Positions 7,885-19,822 of a stretch of 64,000 bases of DNA are shown piece by piece. Positions within the stretch are counted from its first letter, which is position 1, and each line of letters opens with the position of its first letter. The position numbers and the translations under genes were made by a program. Origin of the DNA: Alteromonas sp. IB21 (GTDB taxonomy: Bacteria > Pseudomonadota > Gammaproteobacteria > Enterobacterales > Alteromonadaceae); contig NZ_JAEFCD010000019.1 in NCBI RefSeq assembly GCF_016405965.1, positions 27,314 through 91,313 of the forward strand, in the 5' to 3' direction. The notes beneath the pieces are model-generated. The model ran no database searches, had not been told where the DNA came from, and saw only the letters and a program-made list of their open reading frames with translations.

Positions 7885-8730
7885 TTAATTACAGTATTTC
7901 TCTTTTATGTAGAGTAACTCCTCGATTTCCTGACTTCTCTCGGAAACTACGCTCTCTTTAATTAACTTATCAACTCTTTTTTCGATGTCTCTTGCCAACG
8001 CATACTTAACCTTCCTAACGATAAGCGCAATATAAATAAAGGGAGCAAACAGAAAAGAGACTATTAAGATAAACAGAAAAATCAGGGTGGCTATATCAAA
8101 AAAATGAATTGGTTGGTTTATCCAAAAAACTGGGATAACGGCAAGTACCAAACCAATCGCAGTTAACGTTATCATTGCTATTTTCATAACGCGATTGTAA
8201 AGCTTAAGCTTATCAACCAAATCGATGTCTCCACCAAATAAAATCTTCCAGGAGTATCTATTAACTGTAATTAGTTGTAGAACGAAGAGAGTTAGTAATA
8301 GCCAAAAAGGTATGGCCCCTACTGCAACGATAAATACTTCTTTTTCGTGGAGCCTAGCTAGTAAGCCTTCAGAAAGCATGTACAAAAGAGGCATTATAAA
8401 ACTTACTGCAACTGACCAAATCAGATGTTTTGCGAACTGTTCTGATAGCTTTTTTCGATGTAGCCAAAACTCATGTCGCTTTCCGATAACATTCAGCATT
8501 GAATACAGATTTTTAGCTGCCTGTTTTTGAATAACTCTAATAGAAAAAAGAAACACACCACTTAATAATGCTGTCCCGATTGCAGTGTTAAAGTCACGCT
8601 GCGCGTCACTCGAGTCGATATTTACCCTCACCGTACCTGCTAAGAAGTGCAGAGTAACCATCGAGAAAACCAGTAAAGATGGATACAGTAGACATTCGAG
8701 AATGAGGTTTTTCTTCATTGTATTAGGCAT
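7885..8730 (-). CDS. Uncharacterised polytopic membrane protein, paralogue 1
   Basis: 281 residues, not recognised as a named family. Hydrophobic segments near 11-32, 52-65, 105-122, 135-155, 185-205 and 215-238 suggest about six membrane spans, with a charged C-terminal tail (KRVDKLIKESVVSERSQEIEELL) probably in the cytoplasm. A motif AQRDFNTAIG (43-52), just after the first span, is shared almost exactly with the neighbouring gene, as are SEGLL, PFWLLLT-type and IPVFW segments. Its start overlaps the end of the upstream paralogue by 8 bp, so the two are surely cotranscribed and probably act together. Confidence 0.75.
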   Translation of the reverse strand: MPNTMKKNLILECLLYPSLLVFSMVTLHFLAGTVRVNIDSSDAQRDFNTAIGTALLSGVFLFSIRVIQKQAAKNLYSMLNVIGKRHEFWLHRKKLSEQFAKHLIWSVAVSFIMPLLYMLSEGLLARLHEKEVFIVAVGAIPFWLLLTLFVLQLITVNRYSWKILFGGDIDLVDKLKLYNRVMKIAMITLTAIGLVLAVIPVFWINQPIHFFDIATLIFLFILIVSFLFAPFIYIALIVRKVKYALARDIEKRVDKLIKESVVSERSQEIEELLYIKEKYCN

Positions 8731-9673
8731 TGTTTAAAGAAATCCCAAAAACGGCAGCCCATGAAAAGGTGATTAAAGCAGTGCAAGCTAGAAGCCTGAG
8801 CTTCTCTCTTCCTAAAAACAGCCTCATAGATAAAGACTCTAGTTCTTCCACTTCGTATTGAACTTCCGAGAGTTGTACAACGTTACTCTTATTCGTTTTA
8901 CCCTCGTCTTCATCTTTAAGATTGCGGACAACTTTTCTTTTCTCAATTAACCACAATGTGCGCAAATTCATGACTGGCTTATAAAGAAAAAATGCGACAA
9001 ATAGCGAAAATAATAGCGTCATCAAAATATCAAAAGTCGGAATACTCTTTCCAAACCAAAAAATAGGAAAAAGGATTAAAGCTCCGCTAGTAAGTGTTGC
9101 ATTAAAGAGAGCAAACCTTGCTAGTGAAGTAATTGAATTTAATCGATCGATTCCCGTTGCCGTTTGGTTAATAACAAATTTATTCAAATAGTTAACGTAG
9201 GAGGATAACTGTACGAGGCACAGCAAAAGCAAGAACCAAAACAGAACTGCAGAGAAAGCAATTAGATATTGATGCAGCATCACTTTTGGGATGAGTAAAC
9301 CCTCGATAAATACATATAACATCGCTATAAATAGTGCCACTATTAGGCAATTGACGCTATTAATGTGTAATTTGGTCGTGAGAATGGCCCTATGTTGGTT
9401 TAGATGGCTTAACTGGTTCGTTTTTACTAATATTGAAATGAGCGTGCTTGTAACGTTTTTATGATTCAACTGTAGACACAGCCAAAAATATCCCGAAAGA
9501 ATCGACATACCAATCGCAGAATTAAAGTCACGCTGTGCACGGACATTTCCCGCTTCAGGCCAATCAAGGGCACCTGTGAAATAGTGCACTGATAGTAAAA
9601 CCAATGTCGTTAAAAGAGGAAATAGGCCAATAGAGGCACCTTTGTGCATATTGGTGTAAGGGCTGAGTTTCAT
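8723..9673 (-). CDS. Uncharacterised polytopic membrane protein, paralogue 2
   Basis: 316 residues, not recognised. It aligns along most of its length with the downstream gene: AQRDFNSAIG (46-55), EGLL, LFWFLLLL, and FPIFWFG followed by a PTFDILMTLLFSLFVAFFLY span. It differs by a longer charged insertion (RNLKDEDEGKTNKSNV) and a final extra hydrophobic helix at the C-terminus (LLACTALITFSWAAVFG). The pair probably arose by tandem duplication and could form a heteromeric membrane complex. No catalytic motif was seen. Confidence 0.75.
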   Translation of the reverse strand: MKLSPYTNMHKGASIGLFPLLTTLVLLSVHYFTGALDWPEAGNVRAQRDFNSAIGMSILSGYFWLCLQLNHKNVTSTLISILVKTNQLSHLNQHRAILTTKLHINSVNCLIVALFIAMLYVFIEGLLIPKVMLHQYLIAFSAVLFWFLLLLCLVQLSSYVNYLNKFVINQTATGIDRLNSITSLARFALFNATLTSGALILFPIFWFGKSIPTFDILMTLLFSLFVAFFLYKPVMNLRTLWLIEKRKVVRNLKDEDEGKTNKSNVVQLSEVQYEVEELESLSMRLFLGREKLRLLACTALITFSWAAVFGISLNNA

Positions 9674-9827
9674 TTACATTATTCAGTGGTTACAAAGAGA
9701 GAATTTTTTAACCGTAATACGTTTTATTTTCATTGGAAGCTATCTGGTTAACGATAAGCTTTGTGTAGTGTTATAGCAATAGAAATAAACGTAAGAGAAT
9801 GTGAACGCCTACTTTTCGTGCGGGTAA

Positions 9828-9857
9828 TAAAAAACCCGCCAATTGGCGGGTTTTTTC
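9828..9857 (-). terminator. Terminator of the atp operon
   Basis: AACCCGCCAATTGGCGGGTT is a self-complementary stem flanked by a T-run on the minus strand, 14 bp past the atpC stop. A T-run on the other side means it could also stop plus-strand transcription. Confidence 0.9.
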
Positions 9858-9870
9858 AAAGCTGTGCTTT

Positions 9871-10284
9871 TTATTTGCGTAACTTCTGAATAAGACGAAG
9901 TTGAGCAATTGCTTCAGCAAGCTCGTGAGCTGCCTCTGCGTAGTTAAAGTCAGCGCCTGGGTTGGCGATGTGCTCTTCTGCACGTCGTTTGGCTTCTTGT
10001 GCTGCCTGCTCGTCAAGATCTTCAGCTCGAACCGCGGTATCAGCCAGTACGGTAACGTTACCAGGTTGTACTTCTAGTACACCACCAGCAACATAAATAA
10101 CTTCTTCTTCACCGTGCTGTTTAACCAAACGCACCATACCAGGTCTAATAGCAGAGATAAGTGGCGCGTGACCGGGGTGGATACCCAGCTCACCTTCGCT
10201 ACCTGTAACCTGAATCGCTTCAACGCGTCCTGAGAAAATTGCTTTCTCTGCGCTTACCACGTCCAAATGTACTGTCATTGCCAT
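9871..10284 (-). CDS. atpC: ATP synthase F1 epsilon subunit
   Basis: 137 residues, the usual length. The N-terminal beta-sandwich ([16 protein letters not shown] ... [19 protein letters not shown]) and the C-terminal two-helix inhibitory domain ([18 protein letters not shown]) are both present. It is part of the F1 central stalk, where it couples rotation to catalysis and limits ATP hydrolysis. A strong AGGAGGT ribosome site precedes the ATG at 10284. Last gene of the atp operon. Confidence 0.97.
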   Translation of the reverse strand: MAMTVHLDVVSAEKAIFSGRVEAIQVTGSEGELGIHPGHAPLISAIRPGMVRLVKQHGEEEVIYVAGGVLEVQPGNVTVLADTAVRAEDLDEQAAQEAKRRAEEHIANPGADFNYAEAAHELAEAIAQLRLIQKLRK

Positions 10285-10344
10285 GTGAACCTCCTGATTA
10301 GGTACGTTAGCATTATGCTAGGCTAGCCGAAGCTAGCCACACAC

Positions 10345-11742
<1,398 letters not shown>

Positions 11743-11763
11743 TTATCTCTTTTAAACCTTTGC

Positions 11764-12624
11764 CTACACCGCCGCGGCACCGCTCACAATCTCACTGATT
11801 TCTTGTGTGATTGCAGCCTGACGCGCTTTGTTATATATCAGTTGTAACTCATCAATAAGGTTACCGGCGTTGTCGGTTGCTGCCTTCATGGCAACCATTC
11901 GCGCAGCTTGCTCTGACGCCGCGTTTTCTACAACACCCTGATACACCTGAGACTCAATGTAACGAACCATTAGTGCTTCCAAAATTTCTTTTGGATCTGG
12001 CTCATAGATGTAGTCCCAACGATGTTGGTATTCTTTGTCTTGTGACTTTGGCAAAGGCAATAACTGATTGATCACAGGTTTCTGTGTCATGGTGTTAACG
12101 AAGTCATTGAATACCAAGAATACTCGGTCAATTTGTCCTTCGTCATACGCTTTAAGCATAACGCGTACAACACCTACTACATCGCTCACAGACGGCTTGT
12201 CACCTAAACCAGATTCAGCAGCAAGCAATTTGCCACCAAAACGGTTGAAGAAACTGCACGCTTTAGAACCTAATGCAGCGAAATCCACTTCTACACCCTG
12301 TTCACGCCATTTTTTGACGTCTTGAGTGACGAGCTTAAATTCGTTGGTGTTCAAACCACCACATAAGCCTCGGTCAGTGGAAATCACAATGTAACCGACG
12401 CGCTTGACTTCACGCTCTTCCAAATAAGGATGGCGATATTCAAGGTTACCGTTTGCAATGTGACCAATCACTTTAAGCATATTTTGTGCATATGGACGGC
12501 CAGAAGCCATACGTTCCTGCGCCTTTTTCATTTTAGACGCAGCAACCATTTCCATCGCACTGGTAATCTTCTGAGTATTTTTGATACTCCCAATCTTACC
12601 TTTTATTTCTTTACCGCTGGCCAT
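11764..12624 (-). CDS. atpG: ATP synthase F1 gamma subunit
   Basis: 286 residues, standard length. The N-terminal helix ([32 protein letters not shown]) and the C-terminal helix ([25 protein letters not shown]) form the rotating coiled-coil shaft inside the alpha3-beta3 ring, and the middle is a Rossmann-like domain with DRGLCGGLN. Preceded by GGAG 8 bp upstream of the ATG. Confidence 0.98.
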   Translation of the reverse strand: MASGKEIKGKIGSIKNTQKITSAMEMVAASKMKKAQERMASGRPYAQNMLKVIGHIANGNLEYRHPYLEEREVKRVGYIVISTDRGLCGGLNTNEFKLVTQDVKKWREQGVEVDFAALGSKACSFFNRFGGKLLAAESGLGDKPSVSDVVGVVRVMLKAYDEGQIDRVFLVFNDFVNTMTQKPVINQLLPLPKSQDKEYQHRWDYIYEPDPKEILEALMVRYIESQVYQGVVENAASEQAARMVAMKAATDNAGNLIDELQLIYNKARQAAITQEISEIVSGAAAV

Positions 12625-12681
12625 GACTATTTCTCCGATTACTCAACGAAATGCGCTGGTGTTAAACACCAGCACCATTGA

Positions 12682-14223
12682 TTACCAAGTTTGTGTCGCT
12701 TTAAAGTTTGTTAAAGCGTCGTTCAACTTAGCGGCAATCTCGTCGTTGTAGTTACCCGTTTCGTTGATAGTCTTCATAAGGTCAGCGTGTTCGCTGTTCA
12801 TATAAGAATGAAGAGCTGCTTCAAAATCTAGGATTTTGTTAAGCTCGATACCCTTAAGGAAACCTTTTTCTACCGCGAACAGAGAAACACCCATGTTAGC
12901 AATTGATAGCGGAGCGTATTGCTTCTGCTTCATCAGCTCAGTTACGCGCTCACCGTGCTCAAGTTGCTCACGAGTTGCATCATCAAGGTCAGAAGCAAAC
13001 TGCGAGAACGCCGCTAATTCACGATACTGAGCTAGGGCTAGACGGATACCGCCACCCAGCTTCTTGATGATTTTAGTCTGTGCAGCACCACCAACACGAG
13101 ATACCGAGATACCAGCGTTAACCGCTGGACGGATACCTGCGTTAAACAAGTCAGTTTCTAGGAAGATCTGACCATCGGTAATTGAGATTACGTTAGTAGG
13201 TACGAATGCAGATACGTCACCCGCTTGCGTTTCAATAATTGGAAGCGCAGTTAGTGAACCAGTTTTACCTTTCACTTCACCGTTAGTGTAACGCTCAACG
13301 TATTGCTCGTTTACACGTGCAGCACGCTCAAGTAGGCGAGAGTGAAGATAGAATACGTCACCTGGGTAAGCTTCACGGCCTGGTGGACGCTTAAGTAGTA
13401 GTGAGATTTGACGGTAAGCAACAGCTTGCTTAGACAAATCATCATATACGATTAGCGCGTCTTCACCGCGGTCGCGGAAGAATTCACCCATAGTACAACC
13501 AGAGTAAGGCGCTAGGTATTGAAGCGCAGCAGACTCAGATGCAGATGCGGCAACCACGATAGTGTGGTCAAGGGCACCGTGCTCTTCTAGTTTACGTACT
13601 ACGTTAGCGATAGTAGACGCTTTCTGACCAACCGCCACGTACACACATTTGATGCCTGTACCTTTTTGGTTAATGATAGCGTCAACAGCCATAGCTGTTT
13701 TACCACACTGACGGTCACCGATGATAAGCTCACGCTGACCACGACCTACTGGGATCATGGCGTCAACTGACTTATAACCAGTTTGTACTGGCTGATCTAC
13801 TGATTGACGCTCGATTACGCCAGGTGCAATTTTTTCAACTGGCTCAAAACCCGCTGCGTCGATTGCGCCTTTGCCATCAATAGGCTCACCAAGTGTGTTA
13901 ACAACACGACCAAGAAGTGCGTTACCTACTGGTACTTCAAGAATACGGCCAGTAGATTGTACTTTATCGCCTTCTTTCAGGTCCGCATATGGACCCATAA
14001 CAACTGCACCTACAGAGTCTCGCTCAAGGTTTAGTGCAATTGCGTAACGGCTTCCAGGAAGCTCAATCATTTCACCTTGCATTACATCTGCAAGGCCATG
14101 AATGCGGATAATACCGTCAGTTACTGCGACGATAGTACCTTCATTACGTGCTTCACTGCTTACATTGAACTGTTCAATTCTTTTCTTGATCAGTTCAGCA
14201 ATTTCAGTGGAATTAAGTTGCAT
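12682..14223 (-). CDS. atpA: ATP synthase F1 alpha subunit
   Basis: 513 residues, the same as in E. coli. It is the non-catalytic nucleotide-binding subunit, with P-loop GDRQCGKT around residue 170 and the arginine-finger region [10 protein letters not shown]. The N-terminal helix [17 protein letters not shown] is the docking site for the delta subunit. Lies between atpH (13 bp gap) and atpG (57 bp gap). Confidence 0.99.
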   Translation of the reverse strand: MQLNSTEIAELIKKRIEQFNVSSEARNEGTIVAVTDGIIRIHGLADVMQGEMIELPGSRYAIALNLERDSVGAVVMGPYADLKEGDKVQSTGRILEVPVGNALLGRVVNTLGEPIDGKGAIDAAGFEPVEKIAPGVIERQSVDQPVQTGYKSVDAMIPVGRGQRELIIGDRQCGKTAMAVDAIINQKGTGIKCVYVAVGQKASTIANVVRKLEEHGALDHTIVVAASASESAALQYLAPYSGCTMGEFFRDRGEDALIVYDDLSKQAVAYRQISLLLKRPPGREAYPGDVFYLHSRLLERAARVNEQYVERYTNGEVKGKTGSLTALPIIETQAGDVSAFVPTNVISITDGQIFLETDLFNAGIRPAVNAGISVSRVGGAAQTKIIKKLGGGIRLALAQYRELAAFSQFASDLDDATREQLEHGERVTELMKQKQYAPLSIANMGVSLFAVEKGFLKGIELNKILDFEAALHSYMNSEHADLMKTINETGNYNDEIAAKLNDALTNFKATQTW

Positions 14224-14236
14224 GCTCTTATCCCCG

Positions 14237-14770
14237 TTATGCTTGCAACGCGTCTGCTAGACGGTTCAATTTCGACTTTACGGAACCATCAATAACTGTA
14301 TCACCGGCATTTATTACCATTCCAGCGATCAGGGCAGGGTCCACGTTACAATTAAGCTTCACTTTACGTGCCAAACGTTTTTCCAAAGATGCAACCAACT
14401 CTTTAAGTTGTGCATCGGTCAGCGTAGATGCTGAGGTTACGTCCACTTCTATTTCTTTGTCATAGTCAGCTTTAAAAGCATCAAACAAAGTAGAAATTTC
14501 AGGCAACGCGGCTAAACGTTTATTTTCAGCCAAAACTTTTACGAGGTTTTGGCCGTGTTCGTCGAGTTGCTCGCCACAAACATTATTAAAAATGTCGGCT
14601 AGCGTGTCGGCTGAAACCGCACCAGTTAATAACTGGTGCATATCATCGTTTTCAGCTACCGCGCTAGCAAAAGCGAGCATTTCTTGCCACTTCACAATGG
14701 CGTTTTTCTCGACTGCAAAATCGAAAGCAGCTTTAGCATAAGGACGAGCAACGGTTGTCAATTCAGACAT
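14237..14770 (-). CDS. atpH: ATP synthase F1 delta subunit
   Basis: 177 residues, family length. The N-terminal six-helix domain ([21 protein letters not shown]) binds the alpha subunit, and the C-terminal part ([26 protein letters not shown]) binds the b-subunit stator. Together they hold the F1 head against rotation. Its start lies 14 bp from the end of atpF. Confidence 0.98.
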   Translation of the reverse strand: MSELTTVARPYAKAAFDFAVEKNAIVKWQEMLAFASAVAENDDMHQLLTGAVSADTLADIFNNVCGEQLDEHGQNLVKVLAENKRLAALPEISTLFDAFKADYDKEIEVDVTSASTLTDAQLKELVASLEKRLARKVKLNCNVDPALIAGMVINAGDTVIDGSVKSKLNRLADALQA

Positions 14771-14784
14771 GGCTCATCTCCCTC

Positions 14785-15255
14785 TTAAAGCTCAGCGACA
14801 AGTTTTTCAACAATGTCGTTTTGTGCGTTAGCATCGATTTCACGCTGTAAGATTTGCTGTGCGCCAGCAACTGCAAGAGCAGAAACCTGTTTGCGCAAAT
14901 CTTCTTTGGCACGATTGCGTTCAGCTTCAATTTCGGCATAACCAGAAGCGATAATTTTCTCGCGTTCCGCATGGCCTTTTTGCGTTTCTTCGTCAACCAA
15001 TTGGTTGGCGCGCTTTTTGGCCTGCTCGATAATTTCAGCTGCTTGCGCTTTCGCATCTTTCAATTGCTCAGTAGCTTTCGCTTGAGCAAGCTCTAGGTCT
15101 TTCTCTGCACGTTCAGAAGCTTCAAGCCCATCGGCGATTTTCTTCTGACGTTCTTCAATCGCTGCCATTAGTGGAGGCCATACATATTTCATGCAGAACA
15201 CCACGAACACAGCGAAGGCGATTAATTGACCGATAAAAGTGGCGTTAAAATTCAC
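14785..15255 (-). CDS. atpF: ATP synthase Fo b subunit
   Basis: 156 residues, same as E. coli. One N-terminal membrane helix ([23 protein letters not shown]) is followed by a long charged coiled coil ([26 protein letters not shown]...) that dimerises to make the peripheral stalk. The C-terminus contacts the delta subunit. Confidence 0.98.
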   Translation of the reverse strand: MNFNATFIGQLIAFAVFVVFCMKYVWPPLMAAIEERQKKIADGLEASERAEKDLELAQAKATEQLKDAKAQAAEIIEQAKKRANQLVDEETQKGHAEREKIIASGYAEIEAERNRAKEDLRKQVSALAVAGAQQILQREIDANAQNDIVEKLVAEL

Positions 15256-15300
15256 AATCGCCCCTCCTCTTAAAGTTCGCTAAAAAAGTGTTTAGTAATA

Positions 15301-15522
<222 letters not shown>

Positions 15523-15620
15523 TTACGTCTCCGATTTAAGTTAAATTTAAAGTTAATGTTTAAAAGTCAAACTCTGTAAAAACGGTGCCGGATTTCCAGG
15601 TAACCGACACCCGTTAATGC

Positions 15621-16457
<837 letters not shown>

Positions 16458-16554
16458 TTAACCCAAGTTGTAAAGTGTAAAAATTTGGTGACTGGTTGTT
16501 ATGCTTCAATCGATCGATTACGTTTTTTCGTTCTCGCAACGCCCTGCGTTGACT

Positions 16555-16962
16555 TTATTCTTTCGTACCGTAATGAAACATGGCGAGCCCGTGGCTAGCC
16601 GTTGTAATCACAAATGCCATGAAAATTTCCAGTGGCGAGGCGTTTAAACCTTTAAACGCAATTACAAATAAAATGATTGTCAGTGCCAGCTTCATTTTTG
16701 AGCCTTGGCTAAAACTACGTGCAACAAGCTCGTTTTTACTTGCTCCGGCATAACGAAATGCAAAAATAGCAAAAACAATATTAGGCAGGATACTTATTAG
16801 AGTTCCTGCGCCTGCTGATATGGCTGAATGACTCCCCCCAGCAGCGCCTGCGAGACCGGTAATGACTATGGCTGTGATTGCCTGAAAAAGTAGCCCTTTC
16901 TTGGCGAGGTCTAACCCGCGTCTTGCTAACTTGTTCGTCACTTTTACTCGCAGCTTGTTCAC
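16555..16962 (-). CDS. atpI: ATP synthase assembly protein I
   Basis: 135 residues from a GTG at 16962; another in-frame GTG at 16941 would give 128 residues and neither has a strong ribosome site. Four hydrophobic segments (GLLFQAITAIVITGLAGAA; LISILPNIVFAIFAF; LALTIILFVIAF; IFMAFVITTASHGLAMF) fit the AtpI family, a small membrane protein thought to help assemble the c-ring and non-essential in E. coli. First gene of the operon. Confidence 0.9.
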   Translation of the reverse strand: MNKLRVKVTNKLARRGLDLAKKGLLFQAITAIVITGLAGAAGGSHSAISAGAGTLISILPNIVFAIFAFRYAGASKNELVARSFSQGSKMKLALTIILFVIAFKGLNASPLEIFMAFVITTASHGLAMFHYGTKE

Positions 16963-16982
16963 GTCTTACAAAAAGCGTCAGA

Positions 16983-17010
16983 AGTATACTGTTTTACCGA
17001 CAATTTTCAA
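16983..17010 (-). promoter_or_regulatory. Promoter of the atp operon
   Basis: On the minus strand TTGAAA (complement of 17005-17010) and TATACT (complement of 16983-16988) are separated by 16 bp, about 20 bp upstream of the atpI GTG. This is a good sigma-70 type match and gives a short leader. Confidence 0.65.
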
Positions 17011-17072
17011 CAGTACAACGCTTTTTGAAAGTTATTCTGAAAATATTCTATTGCTATAACCGGAAAGGAGAG

Positions 17073-17094
17073 TGTCCGGTGTTCACACCGGACA
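17073..17094. repeat. Perfect inverted repeat between parB and atpI
   Basis: TGTCCGGTG and CACCGGACA pair perfectly over 9 bp with a TTCA loop. It lies ~55 bp past the parB stop and ~60 bp upstream of the atp promoter. The T-tract expected of a terminator is weak on both strands, so it may be a poor terminator for parB or a protein-binding site. Confidence 0.5.
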
Positions 17095-17147
17095 GCGTAT
17101 CGATTGCGGGTAGGCAAGGGTACTTTATTATTTTTTATAATTATAAA

Positions 17148-18026
17148 CTATTGAATTTTAGAGATAATTCCATCTAATTGATCAAGATCACTAAAGCTAA
17201 TTGTTAGCTTACCTTTGCCTTTCGCGTTGTGGTCAATGCTCACTGGTGTACCTAAATTTTCTGAAAGTCGTGTCATGAGGTTTTGTACATCCGGATCAAC
17301 TTTCTTTTCAGGCTTGGGTTTAGCTGGCTCTAAAAGCTTTTTCACCAGCTTTTCGGTGTCGCGAACGGTAAGCCCTTTACCCGATACCACTTGCGCAGTT
17401 TCTGATTGCGTTTCGCCTTCTAACGCTAAGAGTGCGCGAGCGTGACCCATCTCAATATCACCATGCTCAACCAGTAATTTCACGTCGTCGTTCAAATTGT
17501 TCAAGCGAAGTAAATTTGTCACCGTTGTGCGCGACTTACCCACGGCTTCTGCCACTTCTTGGTGGGTCAGTGCAAATTCATTCATCAAGCGGTCAAGGGC
17601 TTGCGCCTCTTCCATAGCGTTTAAGTCTTCACGCTGGATATTTTCAATAAGCGCGATAGCAACTGCTGCCTCATCCGGCACGTTTTTAACGATACACGGA
17701 ATCTCATCTAACTGCGCGAGTTGGGATGCACGCCAGCGTCGCTCGCCGGCAATAATTTCATAGCGATGGTCGTCAACCCTTCTTACTACGATAGGCTGAA
17801 TAATACCCTGTGCGCGAATTGAAGATGCTAATTCTTCTAATGCCTCGGGTGACATGTCTTTACGGGGCTGATATTTCCCTGGCACTAAATATTCAATAGG
17901 GAGTTTTTTTAACTCGCCATTTGTTGAACTGACCTCGGCTGCATCCTGTTCTCTTTGAGCAGATGACTGGCTGGTTGCGAGTAATGCATCTAAACCGCGG
18001 CCAAGGCCTCTTTTACGTGCTGACAT
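17148..18026 (-). CDS. parB: Chromosome-partitioning protein ParB
   Basis: 292 residues. The start MSARKRGLGRGLDALL carries the ParA-activating arginine-rich N-terminus. The ParB/Srx CTP-binding domain lies at ~40-130, including the GERRWRAS box. The HTH domain (LTHQEVAEAVGKSRTTVTNLLRL) reads parS, and the C-terminal dimerisation region ends at 292. ParB loads on parS and spreads as a clamp; candidate parS sites are at 32964 and 33594 and near 3192. 45 bp after parA. Confidence 0.97.
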   Translation of the reverse strand: MSARKRGLGRGLDALLATSQSSAQREQDAAEVSSTNGELKKLPIEYLVPGKYQPRKDMSPEALEELASSIRAQGIIQPIVVRRVDDHRYEIIAGERRWRASQLAQLDEIPCIVKNVPDEAAVAIALIENIQREDLNAMEEAQALDRLMNEFALTHQEVAEAVGKSRTTVTNLLRLNNLNDDVKLLVEHGDIEMGHARALLALEGETQSETAQVVSGKGLTVRDTEKLVKKLLEPAKPKPEKKVDPDVQNLMTRLSENLGTPVSIDHNAKGKGKLTISFSDLDQLDGIISKIQ

Positions 18027-18071
18027 AGTATCCTCTATGACATGTGCTGATGATATTCAGCTTATTGTCGT

Positions 18072-18866
18072 TTAACTTGCTTTTGCCTGTGCAGGCGATG
18101 TTTTATCTCTACGGCGCAGTATTTCACCCGCCAACGCTAAATACGCTTTTGCACCTGTTGATGACTTATCATAATACATCGCAGGTGTTCCGAAACTTGG
18201 TGCTTCAGCGAGGCGAACATTGCGCGGTATGACTGTCCGGTAAACCTGCTCACCAAAATGGCGCTTTAATTGCTCTGAAACGTCGTTAGCTAGGCGATTA
18301 CGCGGGTCGTACATAGTACGCAATACGCCTTCAATCTTCAATTCAGGATTTACCACTGACGCTAATTTCTGAATAGTATCCATCAGGGCTGTAAGTCCCT
18401 CTAGTGCATAGTATTCACACTGCATTGGTACCATGACAGAATCTGCGGCAGCAAGAGCGTTAACCGTTAACTGATTAAGAGAAGGTGGGCAGTCGATAAA
18501 TATAAAATCGTAATAATCCATTACAGGTTTAAGTGCATTACGCAAACGCACTTCACGAGCGAACATTTCCATGAGTTTTATTTCAGCCGCTGTCACGTCA
18601 CCGTTTGCTGCAACCAAGTCATATTTACCCGTGGTGCTTTTAACTACCACATCGTTAATAGGCTTTTCTTCTATCAACAATTCGAATGCGGTAGATTCAA
18701 CGTCGTACTTATCAACGCCGCTCCCCATGGTAGCATTCCCCTGTGGATCGAGATCGATAAGCAATACTTTGCGTTTAGTTGCCGCCATTGAGGCCGCCAC
18801 GTTAACTGCGGTAGTTGTCTTACCCACACCACCTTTTTGATTCGCGATCGCGATTACCTTAGCCAC
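18072..18866 (-). CDS. parA: Chromosome-partitioning ATPase ParA (Soj)
   Basis: 264 residues. The deviant Walker A motif KGGVGKTT lies at residues 11-18, DLDPQGNAT is the A' motif, and DFIFIDCPPSL the Walker B strand. It has no N-terminal HTH, so it belongs to the Soj-like short class. With ParB it moves newly replicated origins apart by an ATP-driven DNA-binding gradient. Transcribed with parB, probably together with rsmG-mnmG as in other gammaproteobacteria. Confidence 0.97.
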   Translation of the reverse strand: MAKVIAIANQKGGVGKTTTAVNVAASMAATKRKVLLIDLDPQGNATMGSGVDKYDVESTAFELLIEEKPINDVVVKSTTGKYDLVAANGDVTAAEIKLMEMFAREVRLRNALKPVMDYYDFIFIDCPPSLNQLTVNALAAADSVMVPMQCEYYALEGLTALMDTIQKLASVVNPELKIEGVLRTMYDPRNRLANDVSEQLKRHFGEQVYRTVIPRNVRLAEAPSFGTPAMYYDKSSTGAKAYLALAGEILRRRDKTSPAQAKAS

Positions 18867-18901
18867 GTTTGATCCTGTTATTGTCTATTTCTATTTTTCA
18901 G

Positions 18902-19537
18902 CTATTTCTTTTTTAGCCAAACCAGATGTCGTTCGCCTACCAAATTTGGCACAGTGAGGTTTTCCGTTTTACTCACATGGAAGTGACCACTCACTTCGTC
19001 TATTTCATCTTGTGGAAACTGACCTTTAAGCGCCAAGAATTGCCCTTCTGAATCTACCAGATGTTGACACCAGTGCAACATATCTTTTAGAGAAGCGAAA
19101 GCGCGACTTAACACAATATCATAAGGTGATTCACCGTTGTGCTCTTCAACGCGGCTTTGCACCGGCGATACATTAGTTAAGCCAAGGGTATGCACGCATT
19201 GCGTCATAAAACGTACGCGTTTTCCTAAAGAGTCAAGTAAAGTGAACGACTTTTCAGGGAAAGCGATTGCCAAAGGCATTCCCGGAAGACCAGGACCTGT
19301 ACCCACATCAATAATATTCTCGCCTTCAAGAAACGGCACAATGGCTAACGAGTCCAAGATATGTTTAACCATCATCTGTTTAGGGTCTCTTACAGAGGTT
19401 AGGTTATAAGCCTTGTTCCACTTATCCATAAGCAGCACATAATCAACGAGTTGCTGCTGTTGCTTATCACTTAAATTTAATGAAAGAGCGTCGAGCCCAG
19501 AAACCAAAATGGTGTGCAATTCTTGCTGTATAGTCAT
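18902..19537 (-). CDS. rsmG: 16S rRNA (guanine-527 N7) methyltransferase
   Basis: 211 residues. SAM-binding motif I is [18 protein letters not shown]; the fold is a Rossmann-type methyltransferase. In the family it methylates G527 in the 530 loop of 16S rRNA, and its loss causes low-level streptomycin resistance. Long known as gidB beside gidA; the same pairing is kept here with a 285-bp gap to mnmG. Confidence 0.97.
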   Translation of the reverse strand: MTIQQELHTILVSGLDALSLNLSDKQQQQLVDYVLLMDKWNKAYNLTSVRDPKQMMVKHILDSLAIVPFLEGENIIDVGTGPGLPGMPLAIAFPEKSFTLLDSLGKRVRFMTQCVHTLGLTNVSPVQSRVEEHNGESPYDIVLSRAFASLKDMLHWCQHLVDSEGQFLALKGQFPQDEIDEVSGHFHVSKTENLTVPNLVGERHLVWLKKK

Positions 19538-19822
19538 CGAAAAGTCTGTTTGTTCGCGTTGAAATGTTTTGCTTTACGCAGTTCCACATTGCTCAACACT
19601 ATACGTGTTAGTCGAAACTGCCATGAATCTAGCCATTTTTTTCTATCCTTATCACGCTTGTTTCTTAAACGTGAACTGGAGGATAAGGCTACGCGCAGTT
19701 TAAATAGGCAATAGGTCTGAGTGAAAAGCGCCGAGTTTTTCTTTACTTCTTATCCACTATAATACGCGAATAAGTTAGAAAAACTAAGCGCTACGAGTTG
19801 TATGTTGAATCAAGCGCGCGAT

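Noticed and set aside
16878..17177. 99-codon plus-strand frame between atpI and parB
   Set aside because: It covers the atpI start, the atp promoter and the inverted repeat; no family features.
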